The notes under the pieces are model-generated. The model searched no databases. It had not been told where the DNA came from and was given only the letters and a program-made list of their open reading frames with translations. Of a DNA stretch of 61,262 nucleotides, positions 1 to 8,482 are shown piece by piece. The position numbers and the translations under genes are program-made. The DNA comes from JAWLEP01 sp964553045 (GTDB taxonomy: Bacteria; Fermentibacterota; Fermentibacteria; Fermentibacterales; JCC-6): the NCBI GenBank assembly GCA_964553045.1, contig CAZKJG010000017.1:1-61262 (forward strand). Reading direction: 5' to 3'. Position 1 is the stretch's first letter. Each line of letters begins with the position of its first letter.

Positions 1-937
1 CTTTTCTTTTCTGCAGCCCCAGGGCCGCCAGGCCCAGGAGGACGGCGAACCACAGGGTTGCGAATCTCATCAGCAGTGTGACCGCGGTGGCGGTATGTAC
101 GGGCAGGGTGTCCGTCAGCAGGCCGTCTATGGTGATCTCCGTCAGGCCCAGGCCACCGGGGATCATGGAGACGGCGCCTGCGATGGTGCCGGCGGCGTGC
201 GCCAGCAGGGCCAGGCCGGGGCCCACGCTGTAGCCCAGCGAGGCGGCCACCGCGCACAGAACCAGGGCCTCCGCCCCCCAGGAGAGTATGCCCAGGGGGA
301 CGGTTACCACGAGGCTGCGGAGGTTGAGCAGGTCGTTGCAGTGGTCCTGGAAGCGGCAGATGCCCTCCCGTCTGCTTTCGAAGAACCTGAACCTGCACAG
401 CAGGCGGGTGGCGCAGCCGAAGGCCCTCTGAGAGAGAAGCACCACCATAACCATTCCCACGAAGGCGGCCCCGGCGCCGGCGGCCAGCAGGCCGGCCCTG
501 CCGCCGAGGAACGCGGCCCCGATCAGGGCGATGACGATCATGCTTATCAGGTCGGTTATCCGCTCGGCCACCACCACCGGAGAGGTGCGGGCGACGTCTA
601 TCCCATCCTCGCGGCGCAGCAGGTAGCACTTCAGCAGCTCGCCGAACTTCCCCGGCGATACGGTCATTGAGAAGCCCGCCACGAAGACCGAAAGGCTCCG
701 CCGCCAGGGCACGGTCACCTCGACCCTGCGGAGGAAGTACTGCCACTTCAGGAAGCGCAGGAAGTAGTTAAGCAGGGGCAGCCCCAGGATCACCGGCAGC
801 CAGGCCGGGTCGAGGCGGGTTACGGCCCGGCCCACCTCGGAGGCGTCTGCGTAGAGGACCATGCCGGTGTAGACGGCGATGGCCAGGGCCAGCGACCAGA
901 GGGCCTTTCGAAGGCCGCGGCCCTCCCTGCGCTCCAG
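1..937 (-). CDS. YbhN/LPG-synthase-TM-type integral membrane protein (C-terminus beyond window)
   Basis: Polytopic membrane protein of the lysylphosphatidylglycerol synthase TM / UPF0104 (YbhN-type flippase-like) family. About 310 residues are visible, with many hydrophobic segments. The motif SPGKFGELLKCYLLRR matches the family signature (x-PGxxGExxR/K-x-YLL), as does a later IPGGLGLTEITIDG segment. The reading frame is open to the left window edge, so the C-terminus is missing. No ATG, GTG or TTG lies near the expected N-terminus. The first ATG (862) would cut into the first membrane helix, so I place the start at a CTG at 937, which gives an N-terminus LERREGRGLRKALW before helix 1. It follows the TPR gene at about 22 bases. 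Members act on lipids in the inner membrane; the substrate here is unknown. Confidence 0.75.
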   Translation of the reverse strand, partial: MERREGRGLRKALWSLALAIAVYTGMVLYADASEVGRAVTRLDPAWLPVILGLPLLNYFLRFLKWQYFLRRVEVTVPWRRSLSVFVAGFSMTVSPGKFGELLKCYLLRREDGIDVARTSPVVVAERITDLISMIVIALIGAAFLGGRAGLLAAGAGAAFVGMVMVVLLSQRAFGCATRLLCRFRFFESRREGICRFQDHCNDLLNLRSLVVTVPLGILSWGAEALVLCAVAASLGYSVGPGLALLAHAAGTIAGAVSMIPGGLGLTEITIDGLLTDTLPVHTATAVTLLMRFATLWFAVLLGLAALGLQKRK

Positions 938-959
938 GTCTCTTTCGGGTGTTACCCGC

Positions 960-1745
960 TCAGTGGCCTGCGAGATGTCCCAGCTCCGTCTGCAGCCTGT
1001 CGTCCTCGGGGGTATCCACCTCTTCGAGGATCTTGAGCGCCTTGCTGGCCAGGCGGGAGGACTCCTTGCGCTCCCCCTGGTCGCGGTAGGCTCGGGAGGC
1101 GATGGCCAGGGCGTTGGCGCGGCTGCGGGCGGTTACCTTCTGCGCCGGCATCAGCTCGTACCCGGTGAGAGACTGGACCAGGGCCTGCCGGGGGTCGCCC
1201 CGCTTCATGCTCAGGAGGGCCAGGTTGATGTGGACGCCGCTCTTCGCACTGCCCTCCCGCAGCTCGAGAGCCTCCTCTAGAAGGCCCTCGGCCTCGTCGA
1301 GGCTGCGGCCGTCCTCTATCAGCATGGCTGCGAGGTTGACGTTCACCGTGGACCTGAGCTCGGGGTCCTTCTCCACGGCCTGGCGGTAGTACTGCTCTGC
1401 CTCCTCCCGGCTGTCCCGTCCGGCGGCTATGTAGCCCAGCTGGGCCAGGGCCCGCCCGCTTCCGTCGCCGCGCTCCATGGCGTCCATAACCAGCTCCTCG
1501 GCCCGCTCCAGCTGCCCCGAGCGGATGTGGAAGAAGACCAGGGCGTTGGTGAGGGGGTCGGAGACGCTTCTGCGGTCCATGTTGCGCTCCAGGTAGGAGA
1601 TCATCTTCTGTATATCGCCCCGGGCCGCCATCATGGAGGCCCTGCGCAGCTGGTAGCGCTTCCAGGTGGATGAGGTGAAAACTCTCCTGGAGAGGTAGAC
1701 GAAAACTCCCAGGAGCACGATTACTATTGCGAGCTTGACCCACAT
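960..1745 (-). CDS. Membrane-anchored TPR protein
   Basis: A 261-residue protein with an N-terminal membrane anchor (about residues 4-20, LAIVIVLLGVFVYL) followed by helical pairs typical of tetratricopeptide repeats (for example ALAQLGYIAAGRDSREEAEQYY). The anchor plus TPR plan suggests a scaffold exposed to cytoplasm or periplasm. It starts only 3 bases after the PBP1A stop, so the two are almost certainly co-transcribed, which hints at a role near peptidoglycan synthesis. No enzymatic motif is visible. The start ATG is preceded by a GGGGGTG stretch that can serve as ribosome binding site. Function is not established. Confidence 0.8.
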   Translation of the reverse strand: MWVKLAIVIVLLGVFVYLSRRVFTSSTWKRYQLRRASMMAARGDIQKMISYLERNMDRRSVSDPLTNALVFFHIRSGQLERAEELVMDAMERGDGSGRALAQLGYIAAGRDSREEAEQYYRQAVEKDPELRSTVNVNLAAMLIEDGRSLDEAEGLLEEALELREGSAKSGVHINLALLSMKRGDPRQALVQSLTGYELMPAQKVTARSRANALAIASRAYRDQGERKESSRLASKALKILEEVDTPEDDRLQTELGHLAGH

Positions 1746-1748
1746 GTG

Positions 1749-4001
1749 TCAGACACCCCCGCCTGATAGCTGGTTGCGGTCGAACTCGGTGAAGTCGGGT
1801 ATGGTGGTGTCACCCTCCATCGGGGACATTCCCCGGTGGATGCGGCAGTAGTCCACCGGGGCGGTGCCCCGCCAGAACATCTCCTCGGTGGCGTTCTCGG
1901 CGCAGGCGGCCACCGCCAGGTCTCCGGAGGTCTTGCAGATGACCACCTTCTCTATGGTCCCCGGCTCCGGGCCGGGGAACTCCGGGGCGTCCTCCGGGTG
2001 GGCGTCGGCCAGCGCCCGTCGCATGAAGCGGTTCCATACCGGCAGCGCTATGCTGGAGCCGGACTGGCCGGAGTTCCACTGCCTCTGCAGGCGGAGTCGC
2101 ACCACGTGGTTGTCGTATCCCACCCACACGCTGGCCACCAGGTCCGGGGTGAAGCCCACGAACCAGGCGTCGGCGTAGTCGCTGGTGGTGCCGGTCTTGC
2201 CCCCGGCCTCGCGTCCGGCGTAGGGGCCGCCCCAGTACCAGTGGGCTCCGGTGGCGGTGCCGCCGCGGATTACGCTCTGCAGCATGCTGTTCATCAGGTA
2301 GGCGCCGGTGCGGGAGAGCACCCTGGTGCCGGGGTCCGGCTCCTCGTGGGTCTCCAGGACGTTGCCGTAGCGGTCCTCCACCCGGAGTATGGCCGTGGCG
2401 TCCCTGGCCAGGCCCCCCGTGGCGAATGGTATGTAGCCCTGGGCCATCTCCAGGGGGTTGAGCATGGCGCTGCCCAGGGGAAGGGAGTTGACTATGGACA
2501 GGCGGGACTCGATCCCCATCCTGTGCGCCCTGGCAGCAACCGCCTCGACTCCCACCGCCATACCCAGCCTGACCGCCGAAACGTTGTATGACATGGCCAG
2601 GGCGCGGCGCAGCGTGCTCATTCCGTGGAAGCGGCGGTCGTAGTTCCTGGGCCGCCAGAAGCCGGGGTCCATGTCCACCACCACCGGCTGGTCCAGGACC
2701 ATGCTCCCCGGAGACCATCCCTGCTCGATGGCCTCGGCGTAGACGAAGGGCTTGAATGAGCTTCCGGGCTGCCGGCTGGCCTGCACCGCCCTGTTGAACT
2801 CGCTGTCGTCGAAGTCGCGGCCCCCGACCATGGCCCGCACGTAACCGGTTCTGGGGTCCAGTGCCACCACCGCCCCCTGCACGTAGTCCGGGGCCCCGGA
2901 GGTGGTGTCCTCCACGGCCTGCCACCGCTGGTAGGAGCTGGGGTGGCGCAGCCGCTCGGGGTCCTCCTCGAACTCGTCCGTCTCCGGGTCCCACACCGGC
3001 TCCTTGGCGGTGAGGACGCTGTCCAGTGCGAACCGTGCGGCCTGCTGCATATCGGGGTCCAGGGTGGTATAGACCCGAAGGCCCTCCTCGTAGACGGCGC
3101 TCCATCCGTATCGGGAGACCAGGTACTTGCGAACGTACTCGGTGAAGTAGTCCCTGTCCTGGGTCTCCGTGGGCCGGGTGACGTCCACCACCAGCGGCTG
3201 GGAGCGGGCGGCGTCCGCCTGTCCTGCGGTGATGTAACCCTCCTCCTCCAGCATGGTGATGACCACGTTCCTGCGGCTGCGGCAGTTCTCGGGGTTGATA
3301 ACCGGATGGTACCTGGTGGGTGCTCTGGGAATGGCCACCAGGGTGGCCGCTTCAACCAGGGTCAGCTCGGAGGCGTGCTTGCCGCCGAAGTAGGTCCTGG
3401 CCGCAGCCTCGATTCCGTGGGCTCCGGAGCCGAAGTATATCTGGTTCAGGTACATCTGGAGTATCTGGTCCTTGGAGAACTGCTTCTCTATCTCCATGGC
3501 GATGAAGGCTTCCTGTATCTTCCTCTGAAACGTCTGGTCCGGCACCAGGAAGAGCCGCTTGGCCAGCTGCTGGGTAATGGTGCTGCCTCCGTGGCGCTGG
3601 CCGGTGCGTATGTCGTGGATCAGTGCCCTCATGATTCCGCCGGTGATGTCCACTCCGGCATGAGTGTAGAAGTTCTTGTCCTCGGTGGCTATCAGGCCCC
3701 TCACCACCCAGGGCGACATCTGGTCTATGGGCACCGGGTAGCGGTTCTCGACGAAGACCGTGGAGATCAGCTCGCCGTTGCGGTCGTATATCTCGGTAGC
3801 GGAAGAGAACTCCCGTCCCCTCAGCCCCGCCACGAGAAGGCCGCCCCTGGCCTGCCGGAAAGCCACGCTGCTGTCGTGGTATACGCGCCACAGGAAGCCG
3901 GCGCCGAAGAAGAGGGCGCAGACCAATACGATGGCGCCCCAGTAGACCACGGGGCGCAGGATGCGCCGCAGTATGCCGCTGCCGCTTCCGCTCAGCCTCA
4001 A
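1749..4001 (-). CDS. mrcA: Bifunctional penicillin-binding protein 1A (transglycosylase/transpeptidase)
   Basis: Class A PBP that polymerises lipid II and cross-links glycan strands at the outer face of the inner membrane. The 750 residues show a transmembrane anchor (about 18-38), a GT51 domain with EDKNFYTHAGVD (catalytic Glu107) and GGSTITQQLAK, and a transpeptidase domain with SxxK (Ser414-SFK417), SYN (471-473) and KTGTT (602-606). All catalytic motifs are intact and the length is usual for the family. The start is a TTG (LRLSGSGSG) with a purine-rich AAGGGACGGG upstream. A second GT51 protein lies at 9655-11715. The C-terminal tail after the transpeptidase domain contains three Cys, in CKTSGDLAVAAC and DYCRIH. 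Confidence 0.96.
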   Translation of the reverse strand: MRLSGSGSGILRRILRPVVYWGAIVLVCALFFGAGFLWRVYHDSSVAFRQARGGLLVAGLRGREFSSATEIYDRNGELISTVFVENRYPVPIDQMSPWVVRGLIATEDKNFYTHAGVDITGGIMRALIHDIRTGQRHGGSTITQQLAKRLFLVPDQTFQRKIQEAFIAMEIEKQFSKDQILQMYLNQIYFGSGAHGIEAAARTYFGGKHASELTLVEAATLVAIPRAPTRYHPVINPENCRSRRNVVITMLEEEGYITAGQADAARSQPLVVDVTRPTETQDRDYFTEYVRKYLVSRYGWSAVYEEGLRVYTTLDPDMQQAARFALDSVLTAKEPVWDPETDEFEEDPERLRHPSSYQRWQAVEDTTSGAPDYVQGAVVALDPRTGYVRAMVGGRDFDDSEFNRAVQASRQPGSSFKPFVYAEAIEQGWSPGSMVLDQPVVVDMDPGFWRPRNYDRRFHGMSTLRRALAMSYNVSAVRLGMAVGVEAVAARAHRMGIESRLSIVNSLPLGSAMLNPLEMAQGYIPFATGGLARDATAILRVEDRYGNVLETHEEPDPGTRVLSRTGAYLMNSMLQSVIRGGTATGAHWYWGGPYAGREAGGKTGTTSDYADAWFVGFTPDLVASVWVGYDNHVVRLRLQRQWNSGQSGSSIALPVWNRFMRRALADAHPEDAPEFPGPEPGTIEKVVICKTSGDLAVAACAENATEEMFWRGTAPVDYCRIHRGMSPMEGDTTIPDFTEFDRNQLSGGGV

Positions 4002-4092
4002 GCAGCCCGTCCCTTCGAATGCCCGTGCGCGGTGACGGCGGGAATATAGCCAATGACAGCGCGGGGGCTAGGCATGGAGGACGCCGGGCGGG

Positions 4093-5484
4093 CTACGGCT
4101 GGACCGAGGTCGACTCCGGAGTTTCGGCCTCCCCCTCATCGGTGAGCAGCCGGTTCCTCAGCATCACCGGCTCGCCCTCCCGGTATCCGAGGCGGTACTC
4201 GTACTCGTAATCGTTTCCCACCAGGGTCACGTCCCGGGCCCCGGGGGTCTCCGAGGGCTCGGAGGCGAAAGCGGAGTGGTAGTCGCTCCCGTACCCGAGG
4301 TAGCTTCGCCACACTAGACGGTAGCCCGTCTCGGTTCCCTCGAAGAGGTAGAGGTCTCCGGCCCAGTACACGACACGCTCGGGATTTCGGTCACCGTTCA
4401 TCTCCACTCCCAGCGCCCTCCAGACCGCGGCTCCGACGTCGTTCTCCCGCCTCTGTTCCAGCACGTGGGGGTCGAGCTCGAGGTAGAGCTCGCCCAGGGG
4501 CTCGCCGTCGCCCTCCGTAAGCAGTACGGAATAGGTTCGGGAGAGGGTGTCCGAGGCCTCGACCAGGTCGCTGACGGACAGGAAGTAGCTGCGCAGCATC
4601 TCCAGCCTCTCCAGCTCCTCCTCGATGTCGGGCTCCTCGTACCGTCCGGTCTGTCTCAGCTCCTGCATGGCCTCGTGCCGGGTGCGGAGAACCGCCTTGC
4701 TCAGGTAGCCCAGCTCCCTCCACGCGGCAACGAAACCGTGCAGGTCCAGGGGGACGTTGTCCAGCTCATAGGTGGCTCTGTCCTGTATGATCTGGAACTT
4801 GCCCGACCGCCTTATATTGCTGTACGCAAGCCGGTTGTAGCTGTCGTAATCCAGCTCGCATATGTAGGCCGTGAAGCTGTCCCCCGCCGCCCTGGCCGCG
4901 TGCCAGGAGCTGTAGCTGCGCAGGGAGTCCATCAGACAGTCGTCGTAGAGCATCCGGGCCACCCGTATCTCACTGAGGACCCTGGGGCTCTCGAGCACCA
5001 GCCCGGCAAGGTGCTCCACAGTGATCGAATCGGCCACGGTCTGGGGGACCTCCTCACCGAATCCCTCGATTAGCCAGTGTCCTTCGACCAGCCGGAAGTC
5101 GATCCTGACAATGACGGGCATGTGCTGCCGGGCAATGGAACAGCGGTAAGTGGTCCGGGATCTTCCCGAGCTGTCGGTGTAAACCTCGGAGAGCCTTCCG
5201 CCGGCGTCGAAGCCGCGCCATCTGCCGAAGACGTCCCGGGGCAGCTCTCCGGACCCCACCAGCGAATCCCGCAGGGAGGGCACCAGCAGGTCGTAACAGC
5301 CCGGGTCGTTGCGGCCCAGGAGGTCGGAGAACTCCAAGGCCACCTCGAGCGGAGTGGCCGGAGTCACCACAACGGAGTCGGAGTCCGAAGTGTCCGGGAC
5401 GTCGGGCGACGGCTCTCCGTCTCCGCCGCAGCAGACAGCGAGGAGGCACGCCGCGGCGAACGGGGCCCAGACCGCCGGCCTCAT
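4093..5484 (-). CDS. Predicted lipoprotein of unknown function
   Basis: A 463-residue protein that begins with a lipoprotein signal (MRPAVWAPFAAACLLAVCC, lipobox LAVC), followed by an acidic, Ser/Asp-rich linker and a mixed alpha/beta body. One segment (LEVALEFSDLLGRNDPGCYDLL) resembles the helix-rich start of secreted NTF2-like or DUF4878-type domains, but I cannot assign a family. Its ATG overlaps the pilB stop codon (ATGA), so it is translationally coupled to the secretion ATPase and may serve an envelope or pilus-related role; that is inference from position. No catalytic motif is evident. Confidence 0.75.
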   Translation of the reverse strand: MRPAVWAPFAAACLLAVCCGGDGEPSPDVPDTSDSDSVVVTPATPLEVALEFSDLLGRNDPGCYDLLVPSLRDSLVGSGELPRDVFGRWRGFDAGGRLSEVYTDSSGRSRTTYRCSIARQHMPVIVRIDFRLVEGHWLIEGFGEEVPQTVADSITVEHLAGLVLESPRVLSEIRVARMLYDDCLMDSLRSYSSWHAARAAGDSFTAYICELDYDSYNRLAYSNIRRSGKFQIIQDRATYELDNVPLDLHGFVAAWRELGYLSKAVLRTRHEAMQELRQTGRYEEPDIEEELERLEMLRSYFLSVSDLVEASDTLSRTYSVLLTEGDGEPLGELYLELDPHVLEQRRENDVGAAVWRALGVEMNGDRNPERVVYWAGDLYLFEGTETGYRLVWRSYLGYGSDYHSAFASEPSETPGARDVTLVGNDYEYEYRLGYREGEPVMLRNRLLTDEGEAETPESTSVQP

Positions 5485-7202
5485 ACGTTCACCGCCGTGA
5501 TCCTGACCATCTCCTCGGGCGTGGAGATGCCCTCCAGAACCTTCTTGCGGGCGTTTTCCCTCAGGGTTGTCAGGCCCTGCTCCCTGGCCAGTCTGCGGAC
5601 CCGGTCCACCGTGGCCCCTCCGGTGAGGGCCTCCCTCAGAGACTCGTTCATCTGCATCACCTCGAAGATCCCCGTCCTTCCCTTGTAGCCGGTACCCCGA
5701 CAGACCCTGCAGCCCTCGCCCCTTCGAAGGGTAAGGTCGCTGCCGGGGTCGATTCCCAGGGCGCTGAGCACCGCCGGGGAAGGCTCGTACTCCTTCGCGC
5801 AGCTCTCGCAGACGGTGCGCATGAGCCTCTGGGCCACCACCCCGACCAGGGTACTCGCAATCAGGTAGGGCTCTATTCCCATGTCCACCAGTCGAATGGC
5901 AGTGGTTGCCGTGTCGTTGGTATGTATGGTGCTCAGCACCAGATGGCCGGTCAGGGCCGAGCGCATCGCGCTGCGCGCCGTCTCCTCGTCCCTGATCTCC
6001 CCCACCATGATGATGTCGGGATCCTGCCGCAGCACGTGCCTCAGCGCGGTGATGAATGTCAGGTCCACGGCCGGCTGCACGGCTATCTGGTTGAACTCGT
6101 CGGTGACGAACTCCACCGGCTCCTCTATGCTGGTGATGTTCTTCTCGGAGGTGGCCAGCGCGGTCAGGGTGGAGTAGAGGGTGGTGGTCTTGCCGCTGCC
6201 GGTGGGACCGGTCACCAGTATCAGGCCGTAAGACTTGCCCACCATATCGCGGTAGACGTCCAGGTCCTTCTCGGACATACCCAGGGTGGAGATGTCCTGC
6301 ATGAGTATGGCCGGGTCGAGTATGCGGAGGACCGCCTTCTCCCCGAAGGCGATGGGAACCGTGGAGGTTCTTATCTCAACCGGCTTGCCCTCGAAGCTGG
6401 TCCGTATTCGGCCGTCCTGCGGCCGGCGCTTCTCGGCGATGTTCATGCCGGAGATCATCTTTATTCGGGAGAGTATGGGAAGGTGCAGCTTGCGGGGAAT
6501 TGTGTAGATGGTGTGCAGGACTCCGTCGATTCTCAGCCGCACCGATATGCCGCTGCGGTGGGGCTCGAGATGGATGTCGCTGGAGCGTTCCTCGAAGGCG
6601 TACTGCAGGAGATGGTTGACGGCGTTCACTATCGGCCGGTCGGTGGGTTCTATGCCCTCGGAGGTATCGCTGGAAACGAAGCGCTCCAGGTTGCCCAGGT
6701 CCACGTCTCCCGGCTTCGCCCCCATCTCCTCGGCCGCGGCCACCAGGGAGCTGTGCAGCCCGTAGAACTGACGTATCACCTTCTGGACCTCTCCGGGGCG
6801 GCTCACGTAGAGCTCGATGTCGCGGTCCAGCTGGTGGGTCAGGTCCTCCAGCGGCCGCATGTCCAGGAGGTTGGATGTTGCTATCTTGAGGGTCTGGCCG
6901 TCCTCGGCGAAGGCGATGAGCCCGAAGTTCCGGGCGTAGGCTCCGGGAAGCGACTCGGTCACCACTTCGTAGTCCAGGTCGAGCGGGTCCAGCTCCTTGT
7001 AGGGAAGCCCCACTACGTCGGCAATGAAACGGAAGAGGTCCTCCTCCTTGACCAGCCCCTTCTGGACCAGGAGCTGGAGAAGGGGGGTATCGGTCTTCTC
7101 GCGCAGCCTCCCCAGGCGCTCGGTTCCCGAATCCGTCAGGAGGCCGGCGTTCCTCAGTCTCTCGGTGAATCCCTCCAGCCTGAGTCTCGGGTAGTTATTC
7201 AC
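5481..7202 (-). CDS. pilB: GspE/PilB-type secretion or pilus assembly ATPase
   Basis: Cytoplasmic hexameric ATPase that powers type IV pilus extension or type II secretion. About 573 residues: N-terminal MshEN/GSPII_E domain (about 1-150), then the ATPase with Walker A GPTGSGKTT (about 332-340), Asp box and Walker B region (DPDIIMVGEIRDEET), His box (HLVLSTIHTND) and a tetracysteine zinc site (CESC ... CRVC). I choose the GTG at 7202: it overlaps the deoA stop (TGTGA) and has GGAGGT four bases upstream; an in-frame ATG at 7244 would lie inside deoA. No pilC, pilT, gspD or pilin gene occurs in this window, so the pilus or secreton partners are elsewhere. Confidence 0.95.
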   Translation of the reverse strand: MNNYPRLRLEGFTERLRNAGLLTDSGTERLGRLREKTDTPLLQLLVQKGLVKEEDLFRFIADVVGLPYKELDPLDLDYEVVTESLPGAYARNFGLIAFAEDGQTLKIATSNLLDMRPLEDLTHQLDRDIELYVSRPGEVQKVIRQFYGLHSSLVAAAEEMGAKPGDVDLGNLERFVSSDTSEGIEPTDRPIVNAVNHLLQYAFEERSSDIHLEPHRSGISVRLRIDGVLHTIYTIPRKLHLPILSRIKMISGMNIAEKRRPQDGRIRTSFEGKPVEIRTSTVPIAFGEKAVLRILDPAILMQDISTLGMSEKDLDVYRDMVGKSYGLILVTGPTGSGKTTTLYSTLTALATSEKNITSIEEPVEFVTDEFNQIAVQPAVDLTFITALRHVLRQDPDIIMVGEIRDEETARSAMRSALTGHLVLSTIHTNDTATTAIRLVDMGIEPYLIASTLVGVVAQRLMRTVCESCAKEYEPSPAVLSALGIDPGSDLTLRRGEGCRVCRGTGYKGRTGIFEVMQMNESLREALTGGATVDRVRRLAREQGLTTLRENARKKVLEGISTPEEMVRITAVNV

Positions 7203-8482
7203 AGTACCTCCAGTACCAGTTCCTGCGGCGGCTCGACATCCCACACCAGCGCGCCGCCGATCCTGGAAGCCGCCCTCTCGGCGTCGGCCCGACGGGCAGC
7301 GTGAACCAGGCCCACCGCATCGCCGGCGGAAAGCTCCGTCCCGGGTTCCGCCAGCGACTCCCAGCCAACGCCATGATCGATGGAATCGGCCGTGGAGTAG
7401 CGCCCTCCGCCCAGCTCCCTGACCGCTTCACCCACCTCTCTGGCCGCCGGCCCGGCGAGAAGTCCGGAGCGGTCGGCCCGTACTTCGAGTCTGACGGGAG
7501 CCGGCTCGCGGCGGCGGAATCGCTGCAGGCTTCCGCCCTGGGCCTGCACCATATGCTGGAATACTTCCATTGCCGCCCCGTCGTCCAGTCTGGCGCGGCA
7601 CAGGCCGGCGGCGGAATCGGCGTCCCGGGCCACTCCCGCCAGCTCGAGCATTCGGGCCGCGAGGTGAACCGTGAGAGCCCTCAGTTCCCGGGGGCCGCCG
7701 CCCTCCAGCAGCTCCAGGCACTCGTCCACCTCCAGGGCGTTGCCCACCATCCTGCCCAGCGGATACTCCATGCAGGTCAGCAAAGCACTGGCCCTTCGGC
7801 CGAACTCCTGCGCTATCTCCACCAGTCTGCGTGCCAGTTCCCGGGCGTCCTCCAGAGAAGGCATGAAGGCTCCGTCCCCGTACTTCACGTCGAAGACCAG
7901 GACGTCGGTGCCCTCCGCCAGCTTCTTGCTGAGTATGCTGGCACAGATCAGGGGTATGGAGGTTACGGTGGAGGTGGCGTCGCGAAGGGCGTAGAGCTCC
8001 CTGTCGGCGGGGGCCATCTCCCCGGTCTGGCCGATCATACAGACGCCCAGGTCGTCCACCTGCCGGACGAACCTCTCCAGCGGGAGCTCGACGTCCATCC
8101 CCGGAATCGACTCCAGCTTGTCGAGCGTGCCTCCGGTATGGCTGAGGCTCCGGCCGCTGACCATGGGGACGCGAAGGCCGCAGGCCGCGGCCAGGGGGGC
8201 CAGGACAATGGATACCTTGTCGCCCACTCCGCCGGTGCTGTGCTTGTCCGCCAGGGGGGGACCCTCGCTCCAGCGCATGGATCGGCCGCTGTCCCGCATG
8301 GCGGCGGTCAGGGCAACGGTCTCCCCGGAGGAAAGCCCCCGAATGTACGCCGCCATGAGAAACGCCGAGGCCTGGTAATCGGCCACCCGACCCTCGGCCA
8401 CTCCGGCGGCGAACCCGTACAGGTCGTCCCTCGGAATCTCACGGCCGTCGCGCTTGGCGGCTATCAGGTCGGTTACCCTCAT
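7199..8482 (-). CDS. deoA: Pyrimidine-nucleoside (thymidine) phosphorylase
   Basis: Salvage enzyme that splits thymidine, deoxyuridine or uridine with phosphate into base and (deoxy)ribose-1-phosphate. The 427 residues match the usual length. The phosphate and nucleoside sites are visible: KHSTGGVGDKVS (about 80-91) and SGRSLSHTGGTLDKL (about 109-123), the family signature. The ATG at 8482 overlaps the previous stop (ATGA); an upstream TTG-type extension would read back into the GYF-like gene and is rejected. The gene sits between an envelope-type protein and pilB, far from other salvage genes but in the same long codirectional block as the pyr genes. Thymidine versus uridine preference cannot be told from sequence. 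Confidence 0.93.
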   Translation of the reverse strand: MRVTDLIAAKRDGREIPRDDLYGFAAGVAEGRVADYQASAFLMAAYIRGLSSGETVALTAAMRDSGRSMRWSEGPPLADKHSTGGVGDKVSIVLAPLAAACGLRVPMVSGRSLSHTGGTLDKLESIPGMDVELPLERFVRQVDDLGVCMIGQTGEMAPADRELYALRDATSTVTSIPLICASILSKKLAEGTDVLVFDVKYGDGAFMPSLEDARELARRLVEIAQEFGRRASALLTCMEYPLGRMVGNALEVDECLELLEGGGPRELRALTVHLAARMLELAGVARDADSAAGLCRARLDDGAAMEVFQHMVQAQGGSLQRFRRREPAPVRLEVRADRSGLLAGPAAREVGEAVRELGGGRYSTADSIDHGVGWESLAEPGTELSAGDAVGLVHAARRADAERAASRIGGALVWDVEPPQELVLEVL

